A DNA stretch of 5,536 nucleotides, taken from Candidatus Brocadiaceae bacterium (lineage in GTDB: Bacteria; Planctomycetota; Brocadiia; Brocadiales; Bathyanammoxibiaceae). The notes beneath the pieces were generated by a model. It was not told where the DNA came from and did not search any database. It was given only the letters and a program-made list of their open reading frames with translations. The stretch lies in assembly GCA_030018855.1 (NCBI GenBank), contig JASEHG010000131.1, positions 1 to 5,536 on the forward strand, read 5' to 3'. Both the position numbers and the translations under genes were made by a program. Of this stretch, positions 1 through 5,459 are shown one piece after another (positions within the stretch are counted from its first letter, which is position 1; the number at the start of each line of letters is the position of its first letter).

Positions 1-10
1 CAGAATGACA
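1..10 (+). repeat. Partial palindromic repeat at window edge
   Basis: CAGAATGACA is identical to the tail of the hairpin repeat at 3946-3982 (positions 3973-3982). It is probably the end of another copy whose first part lies outside the window. Ten bases alone are weak evidence; the parallel placement beside the GAGACC repeat on both sides of the operon raises confidence. Confidence 0.45.
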
Positions 11-25
11 AGTAGTGTGGTTAAA

Positions 26-42
26 ACTCTTGCAAAGGTCTC
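26..42 (-). repeat. Left copy of inverted GAGACCTTTGCAA repeat
   Basis: Read on the minus strand from 42, the sequence is GAGACCTTTGCAAGAGT. It matches the plus-strand sequence at 3923-3939 at 16 of 17 positions, with the first 13 identical. The orientation places the body of the element to the left, ending 24 nt before argH. It could be the end of an insertion sequence or a miniature element; no transposase is visible. Confidence 0.6.
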
Positions 43-54
43 AATAAAAATAAT

Positions 55-61
55 AAGGAAA
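55..61 (+). promoter_or_regulatory. Ribosome binding site of argH
   Basis: AAGGAAA lies 5 to 12 nt before the ATG at 67 and is a good Shine-Dalgarno match. It supports that ATG as the argH start. The 54 bases further upstream contain repeat-like sequence and no convincing promoter, so the operon promoter probably lies left of the window. Confidence 0.7.
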
Positions 62-66
62 AATCC

Positions 67-1464
67 ATGGAAGACACCAAAAAACCGTGGGCTGGGAGGT
101 TTGAAAAACCTACCGAACCCTCCGTAGAAGACTTTACGGAGTCCATATCCTTTGACAAGCAACTCTACAAGTACGACATCCAGGGGAGTATTGCACACGC
201 CACCATGTTGGCTACCTGCGGACTACTCACGGAGGAGGAAAAAGAGGCTATTATCCTGGGATTAAAAGAGATAGAAAAAGAGATAGACCAGGGCAATTTC
301 TCCTTCAAAAAGGGATTGGAAGACATCCACATGAACATTGAAGTTGCCCTTATCAGGAAGGCCGGTGAGGCAGGGAGGAAACTACATACCGCCCGGAGCC
401 GTAACGACCAGGTGGCCCTTGACCTTAGACTATGGACAAGGGAGACCATTACTCAGGTATCTACGCTGATAGAAGGGGTACAGCTAGAACTGGCACAAAA
501 GGCTCGTGCCCACCTTGACCTCGTCTTCCCTGGCTTTACCCACCTCCAGCATGCCCAACCAGTCCTGCTGGCCCATCACCTCCTTGCCTATGTAGAGATG
601 CTGGAGAGGGACAAGGAGAGGCTGGCGGATTCCATGACAAGGGTAAACCGTTCCCCATTGGGGGCCTGTGCCCTGGCCGGGACGACGTTGCCCATAGACC
701 CGGAGACGACCGCACGACTCCTCGGGTTCTCCCAGGTCTGCACCAACAGCATTGATGCCGTCAGTGACAGGGATTTCTGCCTGGAGTTTGCCTCTAATAT
801 GGCTATCCTCTCCATGCACCTCTCCAGGATGGCCGAGGAATGGATCTTGTGGATTAGCCCCGAATTCAACTTCATAGAGCTAGATGAGTCACTGTGTACG
901 GGTTCCAGTATTATGCCCCAGAAGCGTAACCCGGATGTACTGGAACTACTCAGGGCCAAGTGTGCCAGGATTTACGGCAACCTCTTCTTCCTCTTTAGCC
1001 TCATGAAGGCCCTGCCCCTCTCTTATAACCGGGACATGCAGGAGGACAAGGTAGCAGTCTTTGATATAGCCTCTACCGTCAAGGCCTCTCTGTCCCTCTT
1101 AAAAAAGGTGGTAAACGGGACTACCTTTAAACCCGAAGACATAGCCCTGGCCTGTAGGAAGGGCTACCTGGACGCCACGGTCCTGGCAGAATATCTCGTC
1201 ACGAAGGGTCTCCCCTTCCGTCAGGCCCATGAGGTAGTGGGCAAATTAGTAAGGAGGGCCGTCCAGGAGGGTAAAACCCTCAAGGAATTCAGCCTGGACG
1301 AATTGAGGCAGTCGTCTCCCCTCATAGATAAAGGGGTATACGATTTCCTTGGGGTGGAAAACTGCATCAAACATTACAAGGGTACTTCATCCACCTCTCC
1401 CTTGGCCGTAAGGGGCAGGGTGGAGTGGTGGTGGAACAGATTATGGGAATCAAAAAAGGCGTAA
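67..1464 (+). CDS. argH: Argininosuccinate lyase
   Basis: This cytosolic enzyme, normally a homotetramer, splits argininosuccinate into arginine and fumarate, the last step of arginine synthesis. The 465-residue length is normal for the family. The N-terminus (KPWAGRF, then VEDFTESISFD and DIQGSIAH) is typical ArgH. HTARSRNDQ is at residues 107-115. THLQHAQP at about 158-165 carries the Thr-His pair (T158, H159) expected in the active site. The fumarase/lyase superfamily signature GSSIMPQKRN is at 279-288, with the catalytic serine in that mobile loop. All key motifs are intact, so the enzyme should be active. The ATG at 67 is chosen for its Shine-Dalgarno site and the family-typical N-terminus. 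The 3' end overlaps lysA, so the two are probably translationally coupled. Other superfamily members (fumarase, adenylosuccinate lyase) are unlikely given the KPWxGRF and HTARSRNDQ motifs. Confidence 0.98.
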   Translation: MEDTKKPWAGRFEKPTEPSVEDFTESISFDKQLYKYDIQGSIAHATMLATCGLLTEEEKEAIILGLKEIEKEIDQGNFSFKKGLEDIHMNIEVALIRKAGEAGRKLHTARSRNDQVALDLRLWTRETITQVSTLIEGVQLELAQKARAHLDLVFPGFTHLQHAQPVLLAHHLLAYVEMLERDKERLADSMTRVNRSPLGACALAGTTLPIDPETTARLLGFSQVCTNSIDAVSDRDFCLEFASNMAILSMHLSRMAEEWILWISPEFNFIELDESLCTGSSIMPQKRNPDVLELLRAKCARIYGNLFFLFSLMKALPLSYNRDMQEDKVAVFDIASTVKASLSLLKKVVNGTTFKPEDIALACRKGYLDATVLAEYLVTKGLPFRQAHEVVGKLVRRAVQEGKTLKEFSLDELRQSSPLIDKGVYDFLGVENCIKHYKGTSSTSPLAVRGRVEWWWNRLWESKKA

Positions 1465-2798
1465 GAGGTGGCAAGGCCGCCCCTGCCGAAGGCCAGGACA
1501 CGGGCTTCGCCTTCCGTAAAGGCACCCTTTACTGTGAAGACGTAAAGGTTGACGATATAGTAGCGTCGGTTGGGAGCCCTGCTTATATCTACAGCGAGAG
1601 GGCCGTCCTGGGTAATTATAGGGAGATACGGAACGCCTTCGCCGGGGTTTCTCCCCTCATCTGCTTCTCGGTTAAATCTAATTCTAACCTCTCCCTCCTC
1701 CACCTCCTGGCCCTGGAGGGTTCGGGTTTTGACGTAGTCTCAGGGGGAGAACTGTACCGTGCCCTCCAGTCAGGGGCAGACCCCAGGAAGATAATCTTTG
1801 CCGGCGTAGGTAAGAACCCGCAGGAGATAAAATACGCACTGGACAGCAACATCCTCATGTTCAACGTAGAATCCCAGGCCGAACTGGAATCCATAAACAC
1901 CGTAGCCCGTGACAAAAAGACCACGGCCCGGGTGGCCCTGCGGCTCAACCCGGACGTTGACCCGAAGACCCATGCCAGGACTACCACTGGCAAAAAAGAA
2001 AACAAATTTGGTATTGACCTGGGGATGGCAGAGAAGATTGTTAAGGGGGCAAAGAGATACGACTCACTCCAGATATGCGGTCTCCACGTACACCTGGGGT
2101 CCCCCATTATGAGTCCGGAACCCTACGTAAAGGCACTGGAGAAGGTAAAGGGTTTTCTGCCCCTGTGCCGCAAGCACTCCCTCCCGATTGAATACGTCAA
2201 CATTGGTGGTGGCTACTGCATATCGTACACCGGAGAGGCAGTCTGTAGTCCAGCCGATTACGCCAGAGAGATACTACCGCCCGTGCGGGCTATGGGCCTG
2301 AAGCCCATACTTGAACCGGGCCGTTTCATAGTGGGTAACGCAGGGATACTGGTGACGAGGGTACTCTATGACAAGGAATCAAGCTTCGGCAAGAGGTTCG
2401 TCATCTGTGATGCGGCCATGAGCGACCTCATCAGGCCTACCCTCTACGACGCCTTCCACAGGATATGGCCCGTTAACCCCAGGGTGGCTATGCCGGAGGT
2501 TCTTACCCAGAATAACCCGCCCAGAAAAGGTCTCGTAAAGGTAGACATAGTAGGCCCCGTCTGTGAGAGCAGTGATTTCTTTGCCAGGGACAGGTTCATC
2601 CCGAAGATTAAGCAGGGCGAACTGCTCTCAATATTCAGTGCCGGGGCCTACGGTTTCACCATGAGCTCCAACTATAACTCCCGCCCCAGGCCCTGCGAGG
2701 TCATGGTCAGGGACAAGACCTTCCAGGTAATCCGCAGGAGGGAGGGCTACGAGGACCTTGTCTCTTGTGAAAAGTTTGAGGAGGTGCAAGTGCATTGA
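1443..2798 (+). CDS. lysA: Diaminopimelate decarboxylase
   Basis: This PLP enzyme of fold type III decarboxylates meso-diaminopimelate to lysine, the last step of lysine synthesis. Numbering from the first possible start (GTG 1425): PLP lysine K84 in FSVKSNSN, HVHLGS at 221-226, EPGR at 297-300, CESSD with catalytic Cys380, and GAYG at 407-410. These motifs separate LysA from arginine or ornithine decarboxylases of the fold; carboxynorspermidine decarboxylase is a less likely alternative. The family-like N-terminus (GFAFRKGTLYCEDV) begins about 20 residues after the ATG at 1443. No ATG, GTG or TTG lies in frame between that ATG and this point, so translation must start inside argH, at ATG 1443 (22-nt overlap) or GTG 1425, 1428 or 1431 (up to 40 nt). 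ATG is chosen by codon preference; the Shine-Dalgarno match is weak for all. The result is a basic N-terminal extension of unknown role. Its stop overlaps the hicB start. Confidence 0.96.
   Translation: MGIKKGVRGGKAAPAEGQDTGFAFRKGTLYCEDVKVDDIVASVGSPAYIYSERAVLGNYREIRNAFAGVSPLICFSVKSNSNLSLLHLLALEGSGFDVVSGGELYRALQSGADPRKIIFAGVGKNPQEIKYALDSNILMFNVESQAELESINTVARDKKTTARVALRLNPDVDPKTHARTTTGKKENKFGIDLGMAEKIVKGAKRYDSLQICGLHVHLGSPIMSPEPYVKALEKVKGFLPLCRKHSLPIEYVNIGGGYCISYTGEAVCSPADYAREILPPVRAMGLKPILEPGRFIVGNAGILVTRVLYDKESSFGKRFVICDAAMSDLIRPTLYDAFHRIWPVNPRVAMPEVLTQNNPPRKGLVKVDIVGPVCESSDFFARDRFIPKIKQGELLSIFSAGAYGFTMSSNYNSRPRPCEVMVRDKTFQVIRRREGYEDLVSCEKFEEVQVH
2778..2785 (+). promoter_or_regulatory. Ribosome binding site of hicB
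   Basis: GAGGAGGT, a near-perfect Shine-Dalgarno sequence, sits inside the last codons of lysA, 9 nt before the TTG at 2795. It decides the hicB start: there is no ATG nearby in that frame, and the frame is closed by a TGA at 2777-2779. A strong site with a weak start codon fits termination-reinitiation coupling with lysA. Confidence 0.8.
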
Positions 2799-3031
2799 AG
2801 ACCTATAAACTTACAGCCGTAATCTGGAAAGAAAAAGAAGGCTATGTTTCTAAGTGTCCTGAGCTTGGAGTGGCAAGCTGTGGAGATAGTGCAGAAGAGG
2901 CCCTGGAAAATCTTAAAGAGGCCGTAGGACTATATCTGGAAAACGCTAAAACGTTAGGGATGCTTGACGAAGTAGAGGAAGCCCTTACGGCCTCCGGGAG
3001 GCTTACCACCTCTTTTGAGGTAGCTCTTTGA
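2795..3031 (+). CDS. hicB: HicB-family antitoxin, short form
   Basis: This 78-residue protein has the HicB-like partial RNase H fold pattern: a leading strand (YKLTAVIWKEKEGYVSKCPELG), the CGDSAEEALENLKEAVGLYLE segment in which a conserved G-D/T-EA-N-EA pattern forms the main helix, and a closing strand ending TSFEVAL. HicB proteins bind and block HicA, and the gene for a HicA-like protein follows directly. The protein ends right after the core fold, so it lacks the C-terminal ribbon-helix-helix or HTH DNA-binding domain that longer HicB proteins use for autorepression; short forms are common in the family. Translation starts at TTG 2795, which overlaps the lysA stop as TTGA and is preceded by a strong Shine-Dalgarno site. 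The antitoxin-before-toxin order is the reverse of E. coli hicAB but is frequent elsewhere. GC content appears lower than in lysA. Confidence 0.9.
   Translation: MKTYKLTAVIWKEKEGYVSKCPELGVASCGDSAEEALENLKEAVGLYLENAKTLGMLDEVEEALTASGRLTTSFEVAL
3017..3021 (+). promoter_or_regulatory. Ribosome binding site of hicA
   Basis: GAGGT lies within the hicB 3' end, 6 nt before the TTG at 3028. It supports a TTG start for hicA overlapping the hicB stop codon. The arrangement copies the lysA/hicB joint and implies that toxin synthesis depends on translation of the antitoxin gene. Confidence 0.6.
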
Positions 3032-3273
3032 CAGGGAAACTGCCCTCAGTTTCTTCCAAAGAGATTATTAATGCCTTGCTCCTTGCTGGATTCACTTACG
3101 CCCCCAAAAGAGGCAAGGGTAGCCACACTGCCCTTTATAAGGTCGTAGAAGGCGGAAAGAAGCGACTGGTGATTATACCCAAGAGGAAGGACATCCCGAA
3201 GGGAACACTACATGCCATACTAGGGCAAGCTGGCATAACAAAAGAGGATTTTATTCACTTGTTAAAAGGCTAA
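3028..3273 (+). CDS. hicA: HicA-family mRNA interferase toxin
   Basis: This 81-residue protein has the HicA/YcfA double-stranded-RNA-binding-like fold pattern. A first helix (SSKEIINALLLAGF) is followed by the RGKGSHTALYK strand, which carries the conserved GSH motif with catalytic His33. Next come a basic strand (KKRLVIIPKRKDIPKG) and the C-terminal helix (GTLHAILGQAGITKEDFIHLL). Members of the family cleave mRNA without ribosomes and arrest growth until blocked by HicB. With the histidine and the GTL...AGI..F..LL tail intact, the toxin looks functional. It starts at TTG 3028, overlapping the hicB stop by 4 nt as TTGA; no ATG lies near the N-terminus. The dehydrogenase gene begins 5 nt after its stop, so the toxin shares the operon transcript. 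That it was inserted secondarily is inferred from its composition and from its lack of any metabolic link to its neighbours. Confidence 0.92.
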   Translation: MTGKLPSVSSKEIINALLLAGFTYAPKRGKGSHTALYKVVEGGKKRLVIIPKRKDIPKGTLHAILGQAGITKEDFIHLLKG

Positions 3274-3278
3274 ACCCT

Positions 3279-3923
3279 ATGCCTGGATACTATCCCATAT
3301 ACCTGGACGTAAAAGGAAAAAGATGCGTAGTGGTAGGCGGGGGTGAGGTGGCCTACAGGAAGGCACTGGGTCTTAAAGAGGTAGGGGCAGAGGTGGTTGT
3401 GATAGCCCCGAAGTTCTATAAAGAGTTCAGGTCCGAAAGAGGCGTTACCCTCCTGAGGCAGAAATACAGTGGGGAATGCCTGGCAGGGGCCTCCCTAGTC
3501 ATTGCCGCTACCGATGATAAGGAGGTCAATCAGAAGGTCTGGGAGGATGCCCAGCGCCACGGCCTGCTGGTAAACGTGGTAGACCAGCCCGGACTCTGCA
3601 ACTTTATTGTCCCCTCCGTAGTCAATAGGGGAGAACTACAGATAAGCATATCTACCGGTGGTGCCAGCCCTGCCCTGGCCAAGAGGATACGCCAGGAGCT
3701 GGAGGACTTATTTGGCCCTGAATATTCTGAACTCACCCGGCTACTCTCTAAACTCCGCCCCCTGGTTATCTCTTCGGTAAAGGAGGAGGGGAAGAGACGG
3801 CAGGTCTTTGAGCTCCTATCCTCGCCCACGATGTTAATGATAATTGGACAGAACGGCCTCAAGAAGGCAGAGGAAGAGATGAGGAAGATAATCAATAATT
3901 TCTCATCTAAAAGTACAAGTTAG
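3279..3923 (+). CDS. sirC: Precorrin-2 dehydrogenase (siroheme synthase N-terminal type)
   Basis: This 214-residue enzyme oxidises precorrin-2 to sirohydrochlorin with NAD+, on the way to siroheme or cobalamin. Some relatives (CysG, Met8) also insert iron. The N-terminal Rossmann fold starts YYPIYLDVKGKRCVVVGGGEVA, with the glycine-rich NAD loop GGGEVA at 20-25 and VIAATDD at 74-80. NVVDQP carries Asp102, which aligns with the aspartate reported as essential in CysG (D104) and Met8. FIVPSVVNRGELQISISTGGASPALAKRIR at 109-138 is the diagnostic dimerisation and active-site segment. At the CysG Ser128 phosphoserine position this protein has Thr126, from a by-eye alignment recalled from memory. 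There is no C-terminal uroporphyrinogen methyltransferase domain, so that activity must be encoded elsewhere. A separate ferrochelatase may also be needed; the sequence does not settle this. ATG 3279 follows AAAAGG with 9-nt spacing and lies 5 nt after hicA. The gene ends at an inter-operon repeat. Confidence 0.93.
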   Translation: MPGYYPIYLDVKGKRCVVVGGGEVAYRKALGLKEVGAEVVVIAPKFYKEFRSERGVTLLRQKYSGECLAGASLVIAATDDKEVNQKVWEDAQRHGLLVNVVDQPGLCNFIVPSVVNRGELQISISTGGASPALAKRIRQELEDLFGPEYSELTRLLSKLRPLVISSVKEEGKRRQVFELLSSPTMLMIIGQNGLKKAEEEMRKIINNFSSKSTS

Positions 3924-3939
3924 AGACCTTTGCAAAAGT
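3923..3939 (+). repeat. Right copy of inverted GAGACCTTTGCAA repeat
   Basis: The 13-mer GAGACCTTTGCAA begins on the last base of the dehydrogenase stop codon and is the exact reverse complement of positions 30-42. The two copies face away from the five-gene operon, as if each were the end of an element lying outside it. Confidence 0.6.
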
Positions 3940-3945
3940 GGTGCT

Positions 3946-3982
3946 AGATTCTTCGTCCGCCTTTGGCGGACTCAGAATGACA
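3946..3982 (-). repeat. Palindromic hairpin repeat, long-stem variant
   Basis: On the plus strand an outer stem ATTCT (3948-3952) pairs with AGAAT (3974-3978). A 3x3 internal loop follows, then an inner stem TCCGCC (3956-3961) pairs with GGCGGA (3965-3970) around a TTT loop. The outer parts match the minus-strand form of the repeats at 3995 and 5319. The centre differs: the GAGCG-AGCGA core of those copies is replaced by the longer TCCGCC stem. No T tract follows, so it is not by itself an obvious terminator. Confidence 0.75.
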
Positions 3983-3994
3983 ATTGTATGCCCT

Positions 3995-4021
3995 GTCATG
4001 CTGAGCGAAGCGAAGCATCTC
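3995..4021 (+). repeat. Palindromic hairpin repeat, ATGCT/AGCAT variant
   Basis: This 27-nt unit matches the unit at 5319-5345 at 24 of 27 positions. Stem arms are ATGCT (3998-4002) and AGCAT (4014-4018) around a GAGCGAAGCGA core. Two of the three differences from the 5319 copy lie opposite each other in the stem and keep pairing (T-A becomes G-C). Confidence 0.8.
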
Positions 4022-4030
4022 GCTTTTTTT
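4008..4030 (+). terminator. Probable intrinsic terminator after the five-gene operon
   Basis: AAGCGA (4008-4013) can pair with TCGCTT (4020-4025) around a 6-nt loop, followed directly by five more T residues to 4030. The 5' arm is part of the palindromic repeat, so a repeat copy seems to have been used as, or turned into, a terminator. The stem is only 6 bp. It competes with the repeat's own ATGCT/AGCAT fold, so termination may be partial or conditional. Confidence 0.5.
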
Positions 4031-4052
4031 GAAGCCAGAGCATCTTATTTCA

Positions 4053-5309
4053 ATGAACGGAATCTGCATATTTGAAGATAGCGGCTACAGTGGACTCCTG
4101 CCCCTGGTCTACACACGGCCTGTCTACCACCTCCGTTGCGGCATACTGAGCCTGGAGGAGAAGATACTCCACCAGTACCCTGGGACCAGTGTAAGTCTGT
4201 TCTGCAGGGACTATCTTGCTGACGTATTAAAAGAAATTAGCAAGCAACGTATAAACACCCTTGATACCGGGGCGGAGGGCTATCTCTTTGTCAATGGGAG
4301 GTTACTGGAGTGCGAGCAAATCCCCCTGGAAGGGCCTGAAGAAATCGGTCTCTCTGGCAATACCCTGGTGTATGCACGCGTTGGAAAGGAGCGGAACAGG
4401 GAACTATTGCCAGGAGATTTCCTTGAAGACAAGGCACTAGAGAAACTGGAGGGACTTCCCAGAAAAGAGGTCAGCCCTGCCCTAATAAATTATTTCTGGG
4501 ATATTATTAAGCACAATAAAGAGGAGACAAAAAAGGATTGGCAAAGAGTAGGGACAGGGTTACCCCGCCCCTGCAGGGGTATAAATGGGAGGGTTTACGA
4601 GGGGGTATCACTCTTAAACGCCGGTAATATCTTCACAGGTAGTGACTCAAGGATAAAGCCTGGTTGTGTACTGGATGCAGAGGATGGCCCTATATTCATA
4701 GCGGAAGAGGTTTTGATACAGCCCAACACCACTATTGTAGGTCCGGCCTATATAGGGAAAGGGGCCATCGTGCGTCCCTCTACGCGGCTCAGGGAGGGTT
4801 CAAGCGTCGGAGAGTATTGCAAGGTGGGAGGGGAGATTTCCAACTCCATATTGCATAGCTACAGCAATAAACAACATGACGGCTTCCTGGGGGATTCTTA
4901 CATAGGCTCATGGGTGAACCTGGGGGCAGGCACCACCAACAGTAATCTCAAGAATACCTACGGCAACATCCGTGTACAATTCGGAGACAGGATGATAGAC
5001 AGTGGAGAGACCTTTTTGGGAGTGGCCATAGGAGACCACACCAAGGTAGGGATTAACTCCAGCTTTTCGGCCGGGGGAATCGTAGGGTTCAGCTGTAACG
5101 TCATAGGCCGTTATCCTGTACCCAGATTCGTCCCCTCTTTTTCCTGGTGTGCCGAGAGGATACAGACGTATCATCTGGACAATGCCCTTGAAGTGGCAAG
5201 GAGGACCATGTCCCGCAGGGGAAAGATCCTCTCAGGGGCAGAAGAGGCCCTCTTCCAGGAGATTCATGAGCTGACACAGGAGGCGAGGGGGATGACGCCG
5301 TATATTTAA
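4053..5309 (+). CDS. GlmU-like sugar nucleotidyltransferase/acyltransferase, alternative family
   Basis: The likely product is a UDP-GlcNAc-forming or related sugar-nucleotide enzyme of the alternative bacterial GlmU family (sugar nucleotidyltransferase type 4 N-domain plus left-handed beta-helix). Residues are numbered from TTG 4029, giving 426; ATG 4053 is residue 9. The N-domain begins ICIFEDSGY, then LLPLVYTRPVYHLRCGILSLEEKI, a family signature; the canonical GlmU GxGTRM nucleotide loop is absent. A linker (ALINYFWDIIKHNKEE, 151-166) leads into hexapeptide-repeat sequence at about 188-375, including IFIAEEVLIQPNTTIVGPAYIGKG. QHDGFLGDSYIG contains His283, which aligns by eye with the GlmU acetyltransferase base His363. 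VNLGAGTTNSNLKN matches the acetyl-CoA-binding turn region. ATG 4053 is preferred over TTG 4029 because the TTG lies in the terminator T tract and the family N-terminus starts at MNGICIFED. Shine-Dalgarno sequence is poor for both. The exact substrate is not provable here; it probably feeds cell-envelope polysaccharide. Confidence 0.85.
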   Translation: MNGICIFEDSGYSGLLPLVYTRPVYHLRCGILSLEEKILHQYPGTSVSLFCRDYLADVLKEISKQRINTLDTGAEGYLFVNGRLLECEQIPLEGPEEIGLSGNTLVYARVGKERNRELLPGDFLEDKALEKLEGLPRKEVSPALINYFWDIIKHNKEETKKDWQRVGTGLPRPCRGINGRVYEGVSLLNAGNIFTGSDSRIKPGCVLDAEDGPIFIAEEVLIQPNTTIVGPAYIGKGAIVRPSTRLREGSSVGEYCKVGGEISNSILHSYSNKQHDGFLGDSYIGSWVNLGAGTTNSNLKNTYGNIRVQFGDRMIDSGETFLGVAIGDHTKVGINSSFSAGGIVGFSCNVIGRYPVPRFVPSFSWCAERIQTYHLDNALEVARRTMSRRGKILSGAEEALFQEIHELTQEARGMTPYI

Positions 5310-5318
5310 TTACGAGAC

Positions 5319-5345
5319 GTCATTCTGAGCGGAGCGAAGAATCTC
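5319..5345 (+). repeat. Palindromic hairpin repeat, ATTCT/AGAAT variant
   Basis: Arms ATTCT (5322-5326) and AGAAT (5338-5342) flank a GAGCGGAGCGA core. The unit matches the 3995 copy at 24 of 27 positions. It sits 9 nt after the stop of the GlmU-like gene and is followed by TTTT, so it might act as a weak terminator; the stem is short and AT-rich, so this is uncertain. Confidence 0.78.
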
Positions 5346-5348
5346 TTT

Positions 5349-5372
5349 TGTAGGGTGTATATAACGCACCAT
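5349..5372 (+). repeat. GTAGGGTG...ACGCACC palindromic repeat, degenerate copy
   Basis: This 24-nt unit begins TGTAGGGTG and ends AACGCACCAT. It matches the unit at 5460-5483 at 20 of 24 positions. The left arm GGTGTAT pairs imperfectly with ACGCACC (one wobble, one mismatch), so this copy seems eroded relative to the second. Confidence 0.7.
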
Positions 5373-5397
5373 TTATCTGAGCAAGGCGATAAAACAT

Positions 5398-5424
5398 AGA
5401 CCCTTCGCTACGCTCAGGGTGACA
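5398..5424 (-). repeat. Palindromic hairpin repeat, ACCCT/AGGGT variant, opposite strand
   Basis: Read on the minus strand this is GTCACCCTGAGCG followed by TAGCGAAGGGTCT, the same unit as at 5319 and 3995. Plus-strand arms are ACCCT (5400-5404) and AGGGT (5416-5420). Compared with the ATTCT/AGAAT copy, two stem positions differ and both partners have changed, keeping a perfect 5-bp stem. Confidence 0.78.
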
Positions 5425-5459
5425 ATAAAGCTTTTCTGCCTTTCTCAGTTTTGTAGTTC

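Noticed and set aside
30..56. Possible promoter TTGCAA (30-35) and TAATAA (51-56) before argH
   Set aside because: Spacing is 15 nt, and transcription would start inside or after the ribosome binding site; TTGCAA also belongs to the inverted repeat.
1..66. Riboswitch or leader peptide controlling arginine or lysine genes
   Set aside because: The visible leader is too short, is made of repeat sequence, and shows no lysine riboswitch or arginine-operator-like pattern I can support.
165..959. Long minus-strand open frames across argH
   Set aside because: They are antisense to a gene with complete ArgH motifs, and their predicted proteins show no recognisable domain, low-complexity serine/arginine runs and no ribosome binding site.
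1374..2107. Minus-strand frames opposite the start and middle of lysA
   Set aside because: The composition fits the complement of a GC-biased gene; no motif or plausible start context was seen.
3530..3895. 121-residue minus-strand frame opposite the precorrin-2 dehydrogenase gene
   Set aside because: The sense strand carries the conserved NVVDQP and STGGASP segments; the antisense translation has no family features.
4908..5174. Minus-strand frame opposite the beta-helix domain
   Set aside because: It is a shadow of the hexapeptide-repeat region and has no independent support.
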